Below, piece by piece: positions 17,085 to 25,239 of a DNA stretch of 64,000 nucleotides. The notes below the pieces were generated by a model. That model had not been told where the DNA came from and did no database searches. It was given only the letters and a program-made list of their open reading frames with translations. The translations under genes and the position numbers were made by a program. Each line of letters opens with the position of its first letter. Position 1 is the stretch's first letter. The DNA comes from HLUCCA09 sp965277275 (GTDB lineage: Bacteria; Pseudomonadota; Alphaproteobacteria; Rhodobacterales; Rhodobacteraceae): assembly GCA_965277275.1 (NCBI GenBank), contig CBDICG010000002.1, positions 2,604,001 through 2,668,000 of the forward strand, given 5' to 3'.

Positions 17085-17105
17085 GCGGCGCGTCAGACGC
17101 GCCGC
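17085..17105 (+). promoter_or_regulatory. GC-rich hairpin between glycine riboswitch and dadA (possible expression platform)
   Basis: GCGGCGCG (17085-17092), loop TCAGA, CGCGCCGC (17098-17105): a perfect 8-bp stem ending 8 nt before the AAGGAG ribosome-binding site. It has no U-run, so it is more likely to act by masking the ribosome-binding site or through Rho than as an intrinsic terminator. Confidence 0.5.
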
Positions 17106-17125
17106 CCGTGCGAAGGAGTGGACCC

Positions 17126-18379
17126 ATGTCCAAGATTGCTGTCATCGGCGCCGGTGTCACCGGCCTCACCACCGCCTACGAGCTGCTCGACCGTGGCTTC
17201 GACGTCACCGTCTTCGACCGTCACCGCTATGCCGCGATGGAGACGTCCTTCGCCAATGGCGGTCAGCTCTCGGCCTCCAACGCCGAGGTCTGGACACAGT
17301 GGAGCACTGTTCTGAAAGGGCTGCGCTGGATGCTGCAGGCCGATGCGCCGCTTCTGGTGAACCCCTGGCCGACGATCCACAAGGCCGGGTGGATGATGGA
17401 GTTCCTCTCCAACATCCCGAATTACAAGAAAAACACCGTCGAGACGGTGCGGCTGGCGATCCAGGCGCGTCAGGTCCTTTTCGAGATGGCCGAGCGCGAA
17501 GGGATCGACTTCGACCTCGAGCGCCGCGGCATCCTGCATTTCTACGACCGCGCGAAGGATCTCGCCCATGCGCGCAAGGTCAATGGGCTGCTCTCCGAAG
17601 GTGGCCTCGACCGGCGCGAAGTCTCCCCCGAAGAGATCCGCGAGATCGAGCCCGCGCTGCGGGGCGACATCATAGGCGGCTTCCTGACGCCCTCCGACAG
17701 CTCCGGCGATATTCACAAGTTCACCATGGGCCTCGGCCGTGCCTGCGCCCGGCGCGGCGCGACGCTGCGCTTCGGGTCCGATGTGGAGCAGGTCCGCGCG
17801 GTTGACGGCGGGGTGCGCATCCGGATCGGCGGGCAGGAGGAAGGCTTTGACGGCGTCGTCGTCAGCGCAGGGATCAAGAGCCGTGATTTCGCGCGCCAGC
17901 TGGGCGACCGGGTGAACATTTACCCGGTGAAGGGCTACTCGATCACCGTCTCGCTCGACGATGCCGAGAGCCGCGCCGCCGCGCCGTGGATCAGCCTGCT
18001 GGACGACCGCGCCAAGATCGTCGCTTCCCGCTTTGGTGAGGACCGGTTCCGCATCGCGGGCACTGCCGAGTTCAACGGGCAGAACCGTGACATCCGTGCC
18101 GATCGTATCCGCCCCCTGACCGAATGGTGCGAGACCCATTTCCCGGGGATCTCGACGGAGAACGTGACGCCATGGGCCGGCCTGCGGCCGATGATGCCAT
18201 CGATGCTGCCGCGCATGGGCCGGGGCCGGGCTCCGGGCGTATTCTACAACACCGGTCACGGGCACCTCGGCTGGACGCTGTCAGGCGCGACCGCGCGCGT
18301 CGTGGCCGCTTCGGTCGCCGAAAGCCTGCGCCGGCCCGCCACGCAGACCGCGGTGCAGCCACGCCCCGCAGCGGCCTGA
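17126..18379 (+). CDS. dadA: D-amino acid dehydrogenase/glycine oxidase-type FAD oxidoreductase (DadA-like)
   Basis: 417 residues of the DAO/DadA family. The Rossmann motif VIGAGVTGLTTAYELLDRG binds FAD at the N-terminus, and the substrate-side segments YPVKGYSITV and the C-terminal PGVFYNTGHGHLGWTLSGA are typical of DadA. It would oxidise D-amino acids (or glycine/sarcosine-like amines) to keto acids and ammonia, passing electrons to the membrane quinone pool. The glycine riboswitch in its leader hints that glycine is an inducer or substrate. AAGGAG (17113-17118) sets the start. A short Ala/Pro tail follows the domain. Confidence 0.88.
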   Translation: MSKIAVIGAGVTGLTTAYELLDRGFDVTVFDRHRYAAMETSFANGGQLSASNAEVWTQWSTVLKGLRWMLQADAPLLVNPWPTIHKAGWMMEFLSNIPNYKKNTVETVRLAIQARQVLFEMAEREGIDFDLERRGILHFYDRAKDLAHARKVNGLLSEGGLDRREVSPEEIREIEPALRGDIIGGFLTPSDSSGDIHKFTMGLGRACARRGATLRFGSDVEQVRAVDGGVRIRIGGQEEGFDGVVVSAGIKSRDFARQLGDRVNIYPVKGYSITVSLDDAESRAAAPWISLLDDRAKIVASRFGEDRFRIAGTAEFNGQNRDIRADRIRPLTEWCETHFPGISTENVTPWAGLRPMMPSMLPRMGRGRAPGVFYNTGHGHLGWTLSGATARVVAASVAESLRRPATQTAVQPRPAAA

Positions 18380-18487
18380 CGCCCTGCAAAGCGGGTCCGC
18401 GAAACAAGACGCGATGCGCGCCGCCTTGCCGGTCACCGGCTTGTGACGGCGCGCCTCGCTTCCAACTTGCGTCAGGTCGCTTATTCT

Positions 18488-19099
18488 ATGGGTATGGACA
18501 GACGTCTCTTTCTCGGTGCGGCCCTTGCCGTCACACTGCCCGCTCTTCCCGCACGGGCGGAGCTGGTGTCATTGCGGGCGATCTCGCGGTACCTGAGCGG
18601 CTTGCAGACGGCGCAGGCGGATTTCACCCAGATCAACGGGGATGGTACGATCTCGACAGGCACTCTGTTCATCCGCCGTCCGGGACGCGCGCGGTTCGAA
18701 TACAACCCGCCCGAGGAAAGCCTCGTGATGGCCGGGGGCGGGCAGGTGGCGGTGTTCGATGGCAAGTCCAACAGCGGGCCGGAGCAATTTCCGCTCAAGC
18801 GCACGCCGCTCAACCTGATTCTTTCGAGGCAGGTGGATCTGACGCGCAACGGCATGGTTGTCGGCCACGGCACGGATGGCCCCTCGACGGTCGTCACCGC
18901 GCAGGACCCGGAGTTCCCGGAATACGGGAACATCAAGCTCGTCTTTACCGGCGATCCGGTAGAGTTGCGCCAATGGGTGATCACATCGGAAAGCGGCGAT
19001 CAGACGACGGTTGTTCTTGGCCAGCTGCGGACGGGCATGTCGCTGAGCAACCGGCTTTTCAACATCGTCCAGGAAGCCGAGGCGCGCGGGCTGAACTAG
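18488..19099 (+). CDS. lolA: Outer-membrane lipoprotein carrier LolA-like protein
   Basis: 203 residues with an N-terminal signal peptide (MGMDRRLFLGAALAVTLPAL, cleavage near ARA). The LolA fold is indicated by ISRYLSGLQTAQADFTQ, STGTLFIRRPGRARFEY and the later LSNRLFNI. LolA ferries lipoproteins across the periplasm from LolCDE to LolB. An ATG at 18494 is an alternative start two codons later. In relatives lolA commonly sits next to ftsK; here about 3.9 kb separates them. Confidence 0.85.
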   Translation: MGMDRRLFLGAALAVTLPALPARAELVSLRAISRYLSGLQTAQADFTQINGDGTISTGTLFIRRPGRARFEYNPPEESLVMAGGGQVAVFDGKSNSGPEQFPLKRTPLNLILSRQVDLTRNGMVVGHGTDGPSTVVTAQDPEFPEYGNIKLVFTGDPVELRQWVITSESGDQTTVVLGQLRTGMSLSNRLFNIVQEAEARGLN

Positions 19100-19291
19100 G
19101 CGCGCGCCGCAGCGGCCCACTGGCCCGACAGATGCACTTGCGCCGGTCAGGCCCTCTCCACTCCGTTGCATTCCTGCAGGCCGCACCGCGCGTGTGCCCT
19201 TCGGTGGCTGGCGCGCGGGCTCGGATGGCGGATAAGGTGCGCCTCACTGGGCAGTCGCCGATGGCGGCCCCGCCGAAGGAGTAAGGGGCCG

Positions 19292-20449
19292 ATGGACCCA
19301 AAGCACATCCCCTTCAACCGGCCGAGCCTGGTCGGACGTGAGATCGAGTGCATCCACGAAGCTGTGGCGCGTGGCCAATTGGCAGGCGACGGGCATTTCA
19401 CGCGGGCGTGCAGCGCCCAGCTGAAGGGCCTGACCGGAGCCAGGCAGGCCCTGCTCACCCATTCCTGCACGGCAGCGCTCGAAATGGCGGCGATCCTGTG
19501 TGACCTCGGGCCGGGCGACGAGGTGATCATGCCGTCGTTCACGTTTGTCTCCACGGCCAATTCCGTCGTGTTGCGCGGTGCGACGCCGGTGTTCGTCGAT
19601 ATTCGACCCGACACACTGAACCTCGATCCCGATCTGGTCGCCGTGGCCGTGACCCCCCGCACAAAGGCGATCTTTGCCGTCCATTACGCCGGGTATCCCG
19701 CCGAGATGGACAGGCTCGCCGAAATCGCCCGGGCGCACGGGCTCTTTCTTGTCGAGGACGCGGCGCAGGCACTGGGCTCCACCTACAAGGGGCGGCCCGC
19801 CGGATCCCTCGGGGATATGGCCGCGTTCAGTTTCCACGAGACCAAGAACATCATCAGCGGCGAGGGCGGTGCGCTCACCGTCAACCATCCGGAGCTCATG
19901 GCACGGGCGGAGATCATTCGCGAGAAGGGGACCAACCGCTCGCAATTCTTCCGCGGACAGGTGGACAAATACACATGGGTCGACGTCGGCTCGTCGTTCC
20001 TGCCCGGCGAGTTGATCGCGGCCTTCCTCTACGCCCAGCTCGAGGCCGAGGCGGATGTGCGGGCGCGGCGGCTTGATGTCTTCGACACTTATCGCGCGGC
20101 CTTCGCCCCCTACGCCGAAGAGGCGGGCTACGGCATGCCGTTCGTTCCGGCCGATTGCACGGGCAATGGCCACATGTTCTACCTGCTCCTGCCCTCTCCG
20201 GATGCGCGCGACGCGTTCATCGCGGCCATGCGGGTGCGCGGGATCAACACGCCGTTTCACTATGTGCCGCTGCATAGCGCACCGGCCGGGCGCAAATACG
20301 CGCGCGCCGCGGGCGCCTTGCCCGTGACCGACCGGATCTCGCAAACGCTCGTCCGACTGCCGATGTTCTTCGAGCTGGGCAATGACATCGACGACGTCAT
20401 CAGGGCCGCGCTCGCGGAGCTCGGCGTCGGGGCGCGCTCGTCGGCATGA
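19292..20449 (+). CDS. wecE: WecE/RffA-like dTDP-4-amino-4,6-dideoxygalactose transaminase
   Basis: 385 residues of the DegT/DnrJ family. Specific RffA-type stretches are visible: IPFNRPSLVGREIE, LLTHSCTAALEMAA, MPSFTFVSTANSVVLRGATP, and the PLP lysine in FSFHETKNIISGEGGA. The WecE reaction aminates dTDP-4-keto-6-deoxy-glucose to dTDP-Fuc4N, a precursor of Fuc4NAc in surface glycans. No rmlA/rmlB lie in the window, so the keto-sugar is supplied from elsewhere. It leads a four-gene run with a GT2, GtrA and a GNAT acetyltransferase. Confidence 0.87.
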   Translation: MDPKHIPFNRPSLVGREIECIHEAVARGQLAGDGHFTRACSAQLKGLTGARQALLTHSCTAALEMAAILCDLGPGDEVIMPSFTFVSTANSVVLRGATPVFVDIRPDTLNLDPDLVAVAVTPRTKAIFAVHYAGYPAEMDRLAEIARAHGLFLVEDAAQALGSTYKGRPAGSLGDMAAFSFHETKNIISGEGGALTVNHPELMARAEIIREKGTNRSQFFRGQVDKYTWVDVGSSFLPGELIAAFLYAQLEAEADVRARRLDVFDTYRAAFAPYAEEAGYGMPFVPADCTGNGHMFYLLLPSPDARDAFIAAMRVRGINTPFHYVPLHSAPAGRKYARAAGALPVTDRISQTLVRLPMFFELGNDIDDVIRAALAELGVGARSSA

Positions 20450-20470
20450 GCCCGCGATGAGATCCGCCCC

Positions 20471-21418
20471 ATGAGCGTTGCTCCGGATATCTCGGTCGTC
20501 TCGCCCGTCTATGGCTGCCGCACCGTCCTGCAGGCGCTGGCAGATCGGGTGCGCGAGGCATTTGACGGGACGGATCTGACGTGGGAGCTCGTGCTCGTCG
20601 ATGATCGCGCGCCGGATCAGCCCTGGCCCGTGATCGAGGAGCTTGCCGCGGCGGACACGCGCATCCGCGGCGTGCGCCTGTCGCGCAACCATGGCCAGCA
20701 CCTGGCGATCTGGGCCGGGTTGGAGGCCGCGCGCGGCGCCCATGTCGCTGTCATCGACTGTGACCTTCAGGACGATCCCGCGATCATTCCGACCCTCTTT
20801 GGCGAGCTGCGCGCCCAGGAGGTCGACGCGATGGTGGTGGATCGCGGCTCGTGGTCGGATTCGACGCTCCGCCGCTTTGCCTCGCGCAGCTTCTACCGGC
20901 TCATGCGCCTGCTGACCGGTGTGGATATCGGCAATGTTGGGAATTTCGGGCTCTACAGCCGCCGGCTTGTCGACATCCTCGTGCAGTTCCGCGAACAGGA
21001 AGTCTTCCTGCCTGTCATGGTCAGCCTGACGGGTTTGCCCCGAGGGCAATACCGGGTCGACAGGGATGCACGCCACAGCGGCGAGAGCACCTATTCCACC
21101 GGGCGCCTGATGCGTCTGGCCGTCGCGATCATCATCCGGTTCTCGGATCGGCCGTTGCAGATCAGCGTTGTCCTCGGCCTTGCGATGAGCGGGATCTCCC
21201 TGCTGATCTCCCTCATGCTCTTCGTGCTGTGGCTGATGGGGACGTTCACCGTTCAGGGCTGGACAAGCACGATCCTCTCGGTCTGGTTCCTCTCCGGCAT
21301 GATCCTGGCGACACTTGGGGTCCATGGTTTCTACCTTGGCCGCGTCTTCCGGGAGGTGCAGAGCCGCCCGCGCATCCTCGTCGACACCACCACAGACGAC
21401 GGCGCACCGCCGGGCTGA
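20471..21418 (+). CDS. GtrB/DPM1-like family 2 glycosyltransferase
   Basis: 315 residues. An N-terminal GT-A domain (ISVVSPVYGCRTVLQALADR, catalytic acidic patches VLVDDRAPD and IDCDLQDDP) is followed by two C-terminal membrane helices (about residues 232-255 and 265-290), the layout of polyprenyl-phosphate glycosyltransferases such as GtrB and dolichyl-P-mannose synthase. It probably loads an activated sugar onto undecaprenyl phosphate on the cytoplasmic face. It begins 21 nt after wecE and is followed by gtrA with a 2-nt gap. Confidence 0.87.
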   Translation: MSVAPDISVVSPVYGCRTVLQALADRVREAFDGTDLTWELVLVDDRAPDQPWPVIEELAAADTRIRGVRLSRNHGQHLAIWAGLEAARGAHVAVIDCDLQDDPAIIPTLFGELRAQEVDAMVVDRGSWSDSTLRRFASRSFYRLMRLLTGVDIGNVGNFGLYSRRLVDILVQFREQEVFLPVMVSLTGLPRGQYRVDRDARHSGESTYSTGRLMRLAVAIIIRFSDRPLQISVVLGLAMSGISLLISLMLFVLWLMGTFTVQGWTSTILSVWFLSGMILATLGVHGFYLGRVFREVQSRPRILVDTTTDDGAPPG

Positions 21419-21420
21419 CG

Positions 21421-21849
21421 ATGCGCGCGCGTCTCGCCTCCTGGTTTCCCAAGAGCTTCTGGCGCTATGCCACCGTGGGGATCGTCTCGAATGCGAGCCT
21501 CTATGGGCTCTTTGTCGTGCTCTACTGGGCCGGTATGCCGCCGCCCGCCGCTGCCGCTGCCTGCTATGCGATCGGGCTTGCCGTGAGCTACCTGATGAAC
21601 CGAAGCTGGTCTTTCGAGAGCCGGCAGGGCCACGGCCGTGATCTGCCGCGTTTCTTGTTGGCCTACGGCCTCGGCTTTGTGGCGACGATGGTGTTCATCG
21701 CGCTGCTGACGCGCATCATGCGGCCCGAATTTGCACAGATTCTCAATATAGGCCTGACCGCGATCGTGATTTATTCCGGGCTGCGTATCTTCGGTTTCGG
21801 CAGCGCGGCGCAGGGCGAGGAGACAACCGATGCCAATCGAACTCAATGA
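21421..21849 (+). CDS. GtrA-like membrane protein
   Basis: 142 residues with four predicted membrane helices and the family pattern RYATVGIVSNASLYGLFVV and YLMNRSWSFESR. GtrA-type proteins are thought to flip undecaprenyl-P-linked sugars across the inner membrane. It lies directly after the GtrB-like enzyme, and its last 20 nt overlap the start of the acetyltransferase gene, so the set is likely one transcript. Confidence 0.86.
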   Translation: MRARLASWFPKSFWRYATVGIVSNASLYGLFVVLYWAGMPPPAAAAACYAIGLAVSYLMNRSWSFESRQGHGRDLPRFLLAYGLGFVATMVFIALLTRIMRPEFAQILNIGLTAIVIYSGLRIFGFGSAAQGEETTDANRTQ

Positions 21850-22570
21850 ACTCGAAACACAGCGCTTTGGCATCACGGCGGCCAAGGTGACCGACGCGTC
21901 TGCTCCGCTCGACCGGATCAATGCGCGGGCGGCAGCGCTCGGGGTCGATATGCTGAGCATCCGCCTGCCCGTCGAGGATCTTGCGCATATCCATGCCCTG
22001 GAGGCCGACGGGTTCCGCCTGATGGATACGCTTGTCTATTATCGCATCCCGCTCGCGCCGCCGGGCCCGGGCCCCGATCCCCAGGAGGCGGGCCCGATCC
22101 GCCTGCGTCGCGCCGTCCCCGAGGATTGCGACGGCGTCGGCGCCGTCGCGGAGGTGAGTTTCGAGGGCTATATCGGGCACTATCACACCGATCCAAAGCT
22201 CTCCAACGACGCCGCCGATGCGGCCTACGTCGACTGGGCGCGCCGCAGTATCGCGGCGTGCGTGCCAATGTCGCCCGTGGTCGTCGCCGAAGATGACGAG
22301 GGCATCGTCGGGTTCATGTCAAACCGGATCCTGGAAGGCGACGTGGGCGAAATCGTCCTCAGCGCGGTCCATACGCGGGGGCAAGGGCATGGCCTCTATG
22401 GTCGGCTCGTCGATTGGGCCCTGGCGGACATGCAGCAGCAGGGTTGCGTCGAAGGCATCGTCTCGACCCAGCTCAACAACGTTGCCGTGCAGCGCGCGTG
22501 GGCCAAGCGTGGCCTGCGCCTCGCCAACAGCTACTACACGCTCCACAAGTGGTACGATCGGGCGGCGTGA
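21830..22570 (+). CDS. GNAT N-acetyltransferase (WecD-like)
   Basis: 246 residues. The second half is a GNAT domain with VVAEDDEGIVGFMSNR, then VHTRGQGHGLYGRLVDWALA (acetyl-CoA pyrophosphate loop) and NNVAVQRAWAKRGLRLANSY. The first half resembles the N-terminal domain of WecD-type dTDP-fucosamine acetyltransferases. Together with WecE it would make dTDP-Fuc4NAc. That pathway link is inferred from the neighbourhood. GGAG precedes the ATG at 21830, inside the gtrA gene. Confidence 0.82.
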   Translation: MPIELNELETQRFGITAAKVTDASAPLDRINARAAALGVDMLSIRLPVEDLAHIHALEADGFRLMDTLVYYRIPLAPPGPGPDPQEAGPIRLRRAVPEDCDGVGAVAEVSFEGYIGHYHTDPKLSNDAADAAYVDWARRSIAACVPMSPVVVAEDDEGIVGFMSNRILEGDVGEIVLSAVHTRGQGHGLYGRLVDWALADMQQQGCVEGIVSTQLNNVAVQRAWAKRGLRLANSYYTLHKWYDRAA

Positions 22571-22775
22571 GGCTAGCCAGCGTCGGGCCGCCTTCCGGGG
22601 CACCCCGCAATGCGGTCCGCCGTCTTGGCGTGCCGTGGCTTATGGGTGCACGACCTCCGCTATGTCAGAGATGGGAGCGCTCACGCAGCGGAGCAGCCCT
22701 GCGGGCGAGGTGGACGGGTGAGCCCCCACGCCGACCCGCTGCGTCGGACATCTCAACGACCCAGCAGCGCCTTGA

Positions 22776-24329
22776 TCAGGACGAGCATCCGGTCACCGGG
22801 CGCCCCACGCGGCGATAGATCTCCCAGAGCTCGGAGGTCCGGCACAGCACGAACAGACCCTCCGCGACCTCGGCTTCGACCATCCGCCGGAACTCCGCGC
22901 CGGGCAGGTTGCGCGCCAGCATGGCCACATCGGCTTGCGGTGCGATCTTGCGTCCCGGCGCGAATTCCGGCGCGCTCGAGCGTTGCCAGAGCGGGTAGCC
23001 CGCGACAGGACGCGCGAGCAGCGCATGTTCGAAGGAGATCGCATTGTTCGCCACGATGCCCCATTGCGCCGCGTCGCCCATCTCGGTGAGCGCGGCGATC
23101 CCGTCCGCCAGAAGCGCGTATTGGGTCGGTTCGTCCGGTGCGGACGGGGCCGTGTCGGGCACGCTGAGGTAGCGCGCATAGGGGCCGGTTTCGACCAGAC
23201 GAGCGTCCCGCTGGCTCCAGCCTTCCGCAGCGGTGGCGGCGAGGTTCAGCGCGTGGGGCAGGGCGAGGGCCGCGCTGAGCGCGATCGCACCCGCACTCAG
23301 CGCCGGCGCGACGGGGAGCCGCGCGGCGCGCGCCGCTTCGGCTGCCGCGAAGGCCAGCATCACCGCCACCGGCAGCGCCAGCTGCCCGAGAATGCCGCTG
23401 CCGCCCATCGTGGCGGCCATACCGATCCCACCTGCCGCGACGAGAAGCAGGGCCGCGACCATCCGGGTGAACCCTCCCGCCAGAAGGAGCGCTAGCACGG
23501 AGCCCAACGCCAATACCGTGGCAAGAGGCTGCGCAAAGGGAATGAGCACGGCCTTGCGTAGCAGCGATCCGACACCCTGGCCGTCGCCCACATGCGCGAG
23601 CGCATACTCCAACGATCCGGTCAAACGCGCGAGGGTCGGGTCGAGCGCCGCAAAGAGCAGAGCGATCCCGAGGGCCGCGCCGCCCAGGGCGGCCCAGCGC
23701 GCCTGCACCACCAACGCCAGAAGAACAGCCGGGGCAAACACGACGAATGTGGGTTTCACGAGCGCCACCAGCGCGGCCAGGGCGCCAGCCACCAGCGCGC
23801 GCATCGCATCATCCCCCCGCGTGCCACCGGGCAGCGCGATGAAGAGGCCAACGCCGATCATCGCCGCGAGGGCGACCCTGTTGTAGAGATAGGAATGGAC
23901 GGAAACAGGCCGGGTGATTGCCTCTGCACCCTCCAGCGGAAAGCGTGTGAGCATCAGCACGAAGATGGCCAGCGTCAGTAGCATGAACCCGGGCGAGGAG
24001 ATGCGCGGCACGAGCATCAGGGCGCACAACGCCGTCAGCGCACAGGCAAGCACCAGCCCGAAGACCTCGATAGCGGCAACGCCCGGGCCGACAACGCGCA
24101 TGGTCGCCGCGAGGCCCTGTGCCATGACGCCACCGTAGAAATGGCCGAAGTCCAGAACCGGCACCAGGCCCTCGTGGACCCGCCATGCCGCGCCAAGGAG
24201 AAATAGAGTATCCGCGAAGTGATCGGAATCGAAGATCACGCCAAAGGCCGCGTTGAGGCTCGCGACGACCACGAAGAACGCGAGCGTCGCACCGGCGGCA
24301 ATGCGGGTGACACGCTCAAGCCCGCCCAC
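22776..24329 (-). CDS. Polytopic membrane protein, GT-C/GtrC-like, unrecognised family
   Basis: 517 residues. Roughly eleven hydrophobic segments fill residues 8-380 and a soluble domain of about 120 residues ends in a Cys. An early periplasmic-type loop holds DSDHFADTLFLLGAAWRVHE and DFGHFYGGV, acidic residues placed as in GT-C glycosyltransferases, but I recognise no specific family. It starts with GTG at 24329, overlapping the anti-sigma gene by 14 nt, so those two are coupled. It is convergent with the WecE-Gtr genes. Confidence 0.6.
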   Translation of the reverse strand: MGGLERVTRIAAGATLAFFVVVASLNAAFGVIFDSDHFADTLFLLGAAWRVHEGLVPVLDFGHFYGGVMAQGLAATMRVVGPGVAAIEVFGLVLACALTALCALMLVPRISSPGFMLLTLAIFVLMLTRFPLEGAEAITRPVSVHSYLYNRVALAAMIGVGLFIALPGGTRGDDAMRALVAGALAALVALVKPTFVVFAPAVLLALVVQARWAALGGAALGIALLFAALDPTLARLTGSLEYALAHVGDGQGVGSLLRKAVLIPFAQPLATVLALGSVLALLLAGGFTRMVAALLLVAAGGIGMAATMGGSGILGQLALPVAVMLAFAAAEAARAARLPVAPALSAGAIALSAALALPHALNLAATAAEGWSQRDARLVETGPYARYLSVPDTAPSAPDEPTQYALLADGIAALTEMGDAAQWGIVANNAISFEHALLARPVAGYPLWQRSSAPEFAPGRKIAPQADVAMLARNLPGAEFRRMVEAEVAEGLFVLCRTSELWEIYRRVGRPVTGCSS

Positions 24330-24918
24330 GGAGACCTCGCTTGGCGTCGGGTGCTCTGGCTGCGTTGACCCCGTTGGCGGAGTGCTTGAAAGCGGGGGCG
24401 AGCTTTGTCACCGCCCCCTCTCTGAGCGGGGCATTGGCGGCGGGCCCTGCTGGTTCGGGCGCCTCTGGCCGGAGCAACGCATCCGGCCCGACGATCGTGA
24501 GATAGGCCAGAAGTGCCAGCGCGCCCGCCAGCACGATCCGCCCGCCCAGGCGCCAAAGCACGACGCGCAGCCTGTCTCGCAGCCCGGACCGCGCGGATCG
24601 GAGCGCATCTGGCGCGCGATCCTTCGACACACGCGCGGCGTGGCGGGACGAAGCGTGGTCAACGTCGTCCTCCATCGGAAGGGTATCCGAAAGCTGATCC
24701 ACGGCCGCTCGTTCCAGCGCATAGGCCGCCGAACAGGGGGCACACGCCGCCAGATGCGCGTCCATCCGCTGGCTCTCGGCAGCATCGAGCCCGCCAATGG
24801 CGTGGAGCGGCAGCAGCTCCAGCACCAGGTCATGCCGCGAAGGGCGCGGCGTTGGGCCTGCGGGACTATCGGTCGGCTTGGTCATTGCCCTGTCTTCTAT
24901 CGTGCCGCTCTCAGACAT
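24316..24918 (-). CDS. Zinc-finger anti-sigma factor-like membrane protein
   Basis: 200 residues from the ATG at 24918 (189 if the ATG at 24885 is used). The N-terminal LLPLHAIGGLDAAESQRMDA then HLAACAPCSAAY is a His-x3-Cys-x2-Cys anti-sigma zinc finger. A single membrane helix (IVLAGALALLAYLTIV) lies near residue 140, with a short Ala/Pro-rich tail outside. It should bind and inhibit an ECF sigma factor, but no sigma gene is adjacent on either side, which is unusual. Its 3' end overlaps the membrane-protein gene. Confidence 0.72.
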   Translation of the reverse strand: MSESGTIEDRAMTKPTDSPAGPTPRPSRHDLVLELLPLHAIGGLDAAESQRMDAHLAACAPCSAAYALERAAVDQLSDTLPMEDDVDHASSRHAARVSKDRAPDALRSARSGLRDRLRVVLWRLGGRIVLAGALALLAYLTIVGPDALLRPEAPEPAGPAANAPLREGAVTKLAPAFKHSANGVNAARAPDAKRGLRGRA

Positions 24919-25239
24919 GCATCTATCCCGAAAAAGAACGACGTCTTTTGGGCACCCGTGAGTTTTTGGCGCCCGTGAGAAAGCTCCACGATCTTGCCGA
25001 CGCGTCCGATGTGGCAGGCCGCGCACGTCGCGTATCGAACGCGCGGGCGGGCGTTTGACCTCGGGCAAGCACATTTTCCGCCCGCGCAAGGTGAACCTTT
25101 TTGTGGGTTGGAGCGACCCAAGGACCAGAAGCAGGGGTGCTTGCCCGCCGCAATCCGCAGTCTCGTGGCATGCCACGGGCCGGGCGGCTGCAACACAATC
25201 GGAGCAAGGTGCGCCGCACCTATGAAAAGGAGCGTGGAA
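24919..25239. other. Divergent intergenic region (anti-sigma / caspase)
   Basis: 321 nt. It holds the 17-bp tandem repeat. A frame on the minus strand contains CAACHIGRVGK, which looks like a haem motif, but the rest is not cytochrome-like. I see no clear promoter hexamers or RNA structure. Confidence 0.4.
24946..24979. repeat. Two tandem 17-bp repeats upstream of the anti-sigma gene
   Basis: TTTTGGGCACCCGTGAG (24946-24962) is followed at once by TTTTTGGCGCCCGTGAG (24963-24979), 15 of 17 positions identical. The pair begins 28 nt upstream of the anti-sigma start, between the divergent anti-sigma and caspase genes, and is a candidate operator for a regulator binding as two units. Confidence 0.6.

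Noticed and set aside
17085..17105. Intrinsic terminator after the glycine riboswitch
   Set aside because: Stem is strong but no T-run follows; kept only as a possible non-terminator expression platform.
24985..25030. CAACH haem-like motif on the minus strand
   Set aside because: One motif only. The following sequence has no cytochrome c features and no signal peptide fits, so it is treated as chance.
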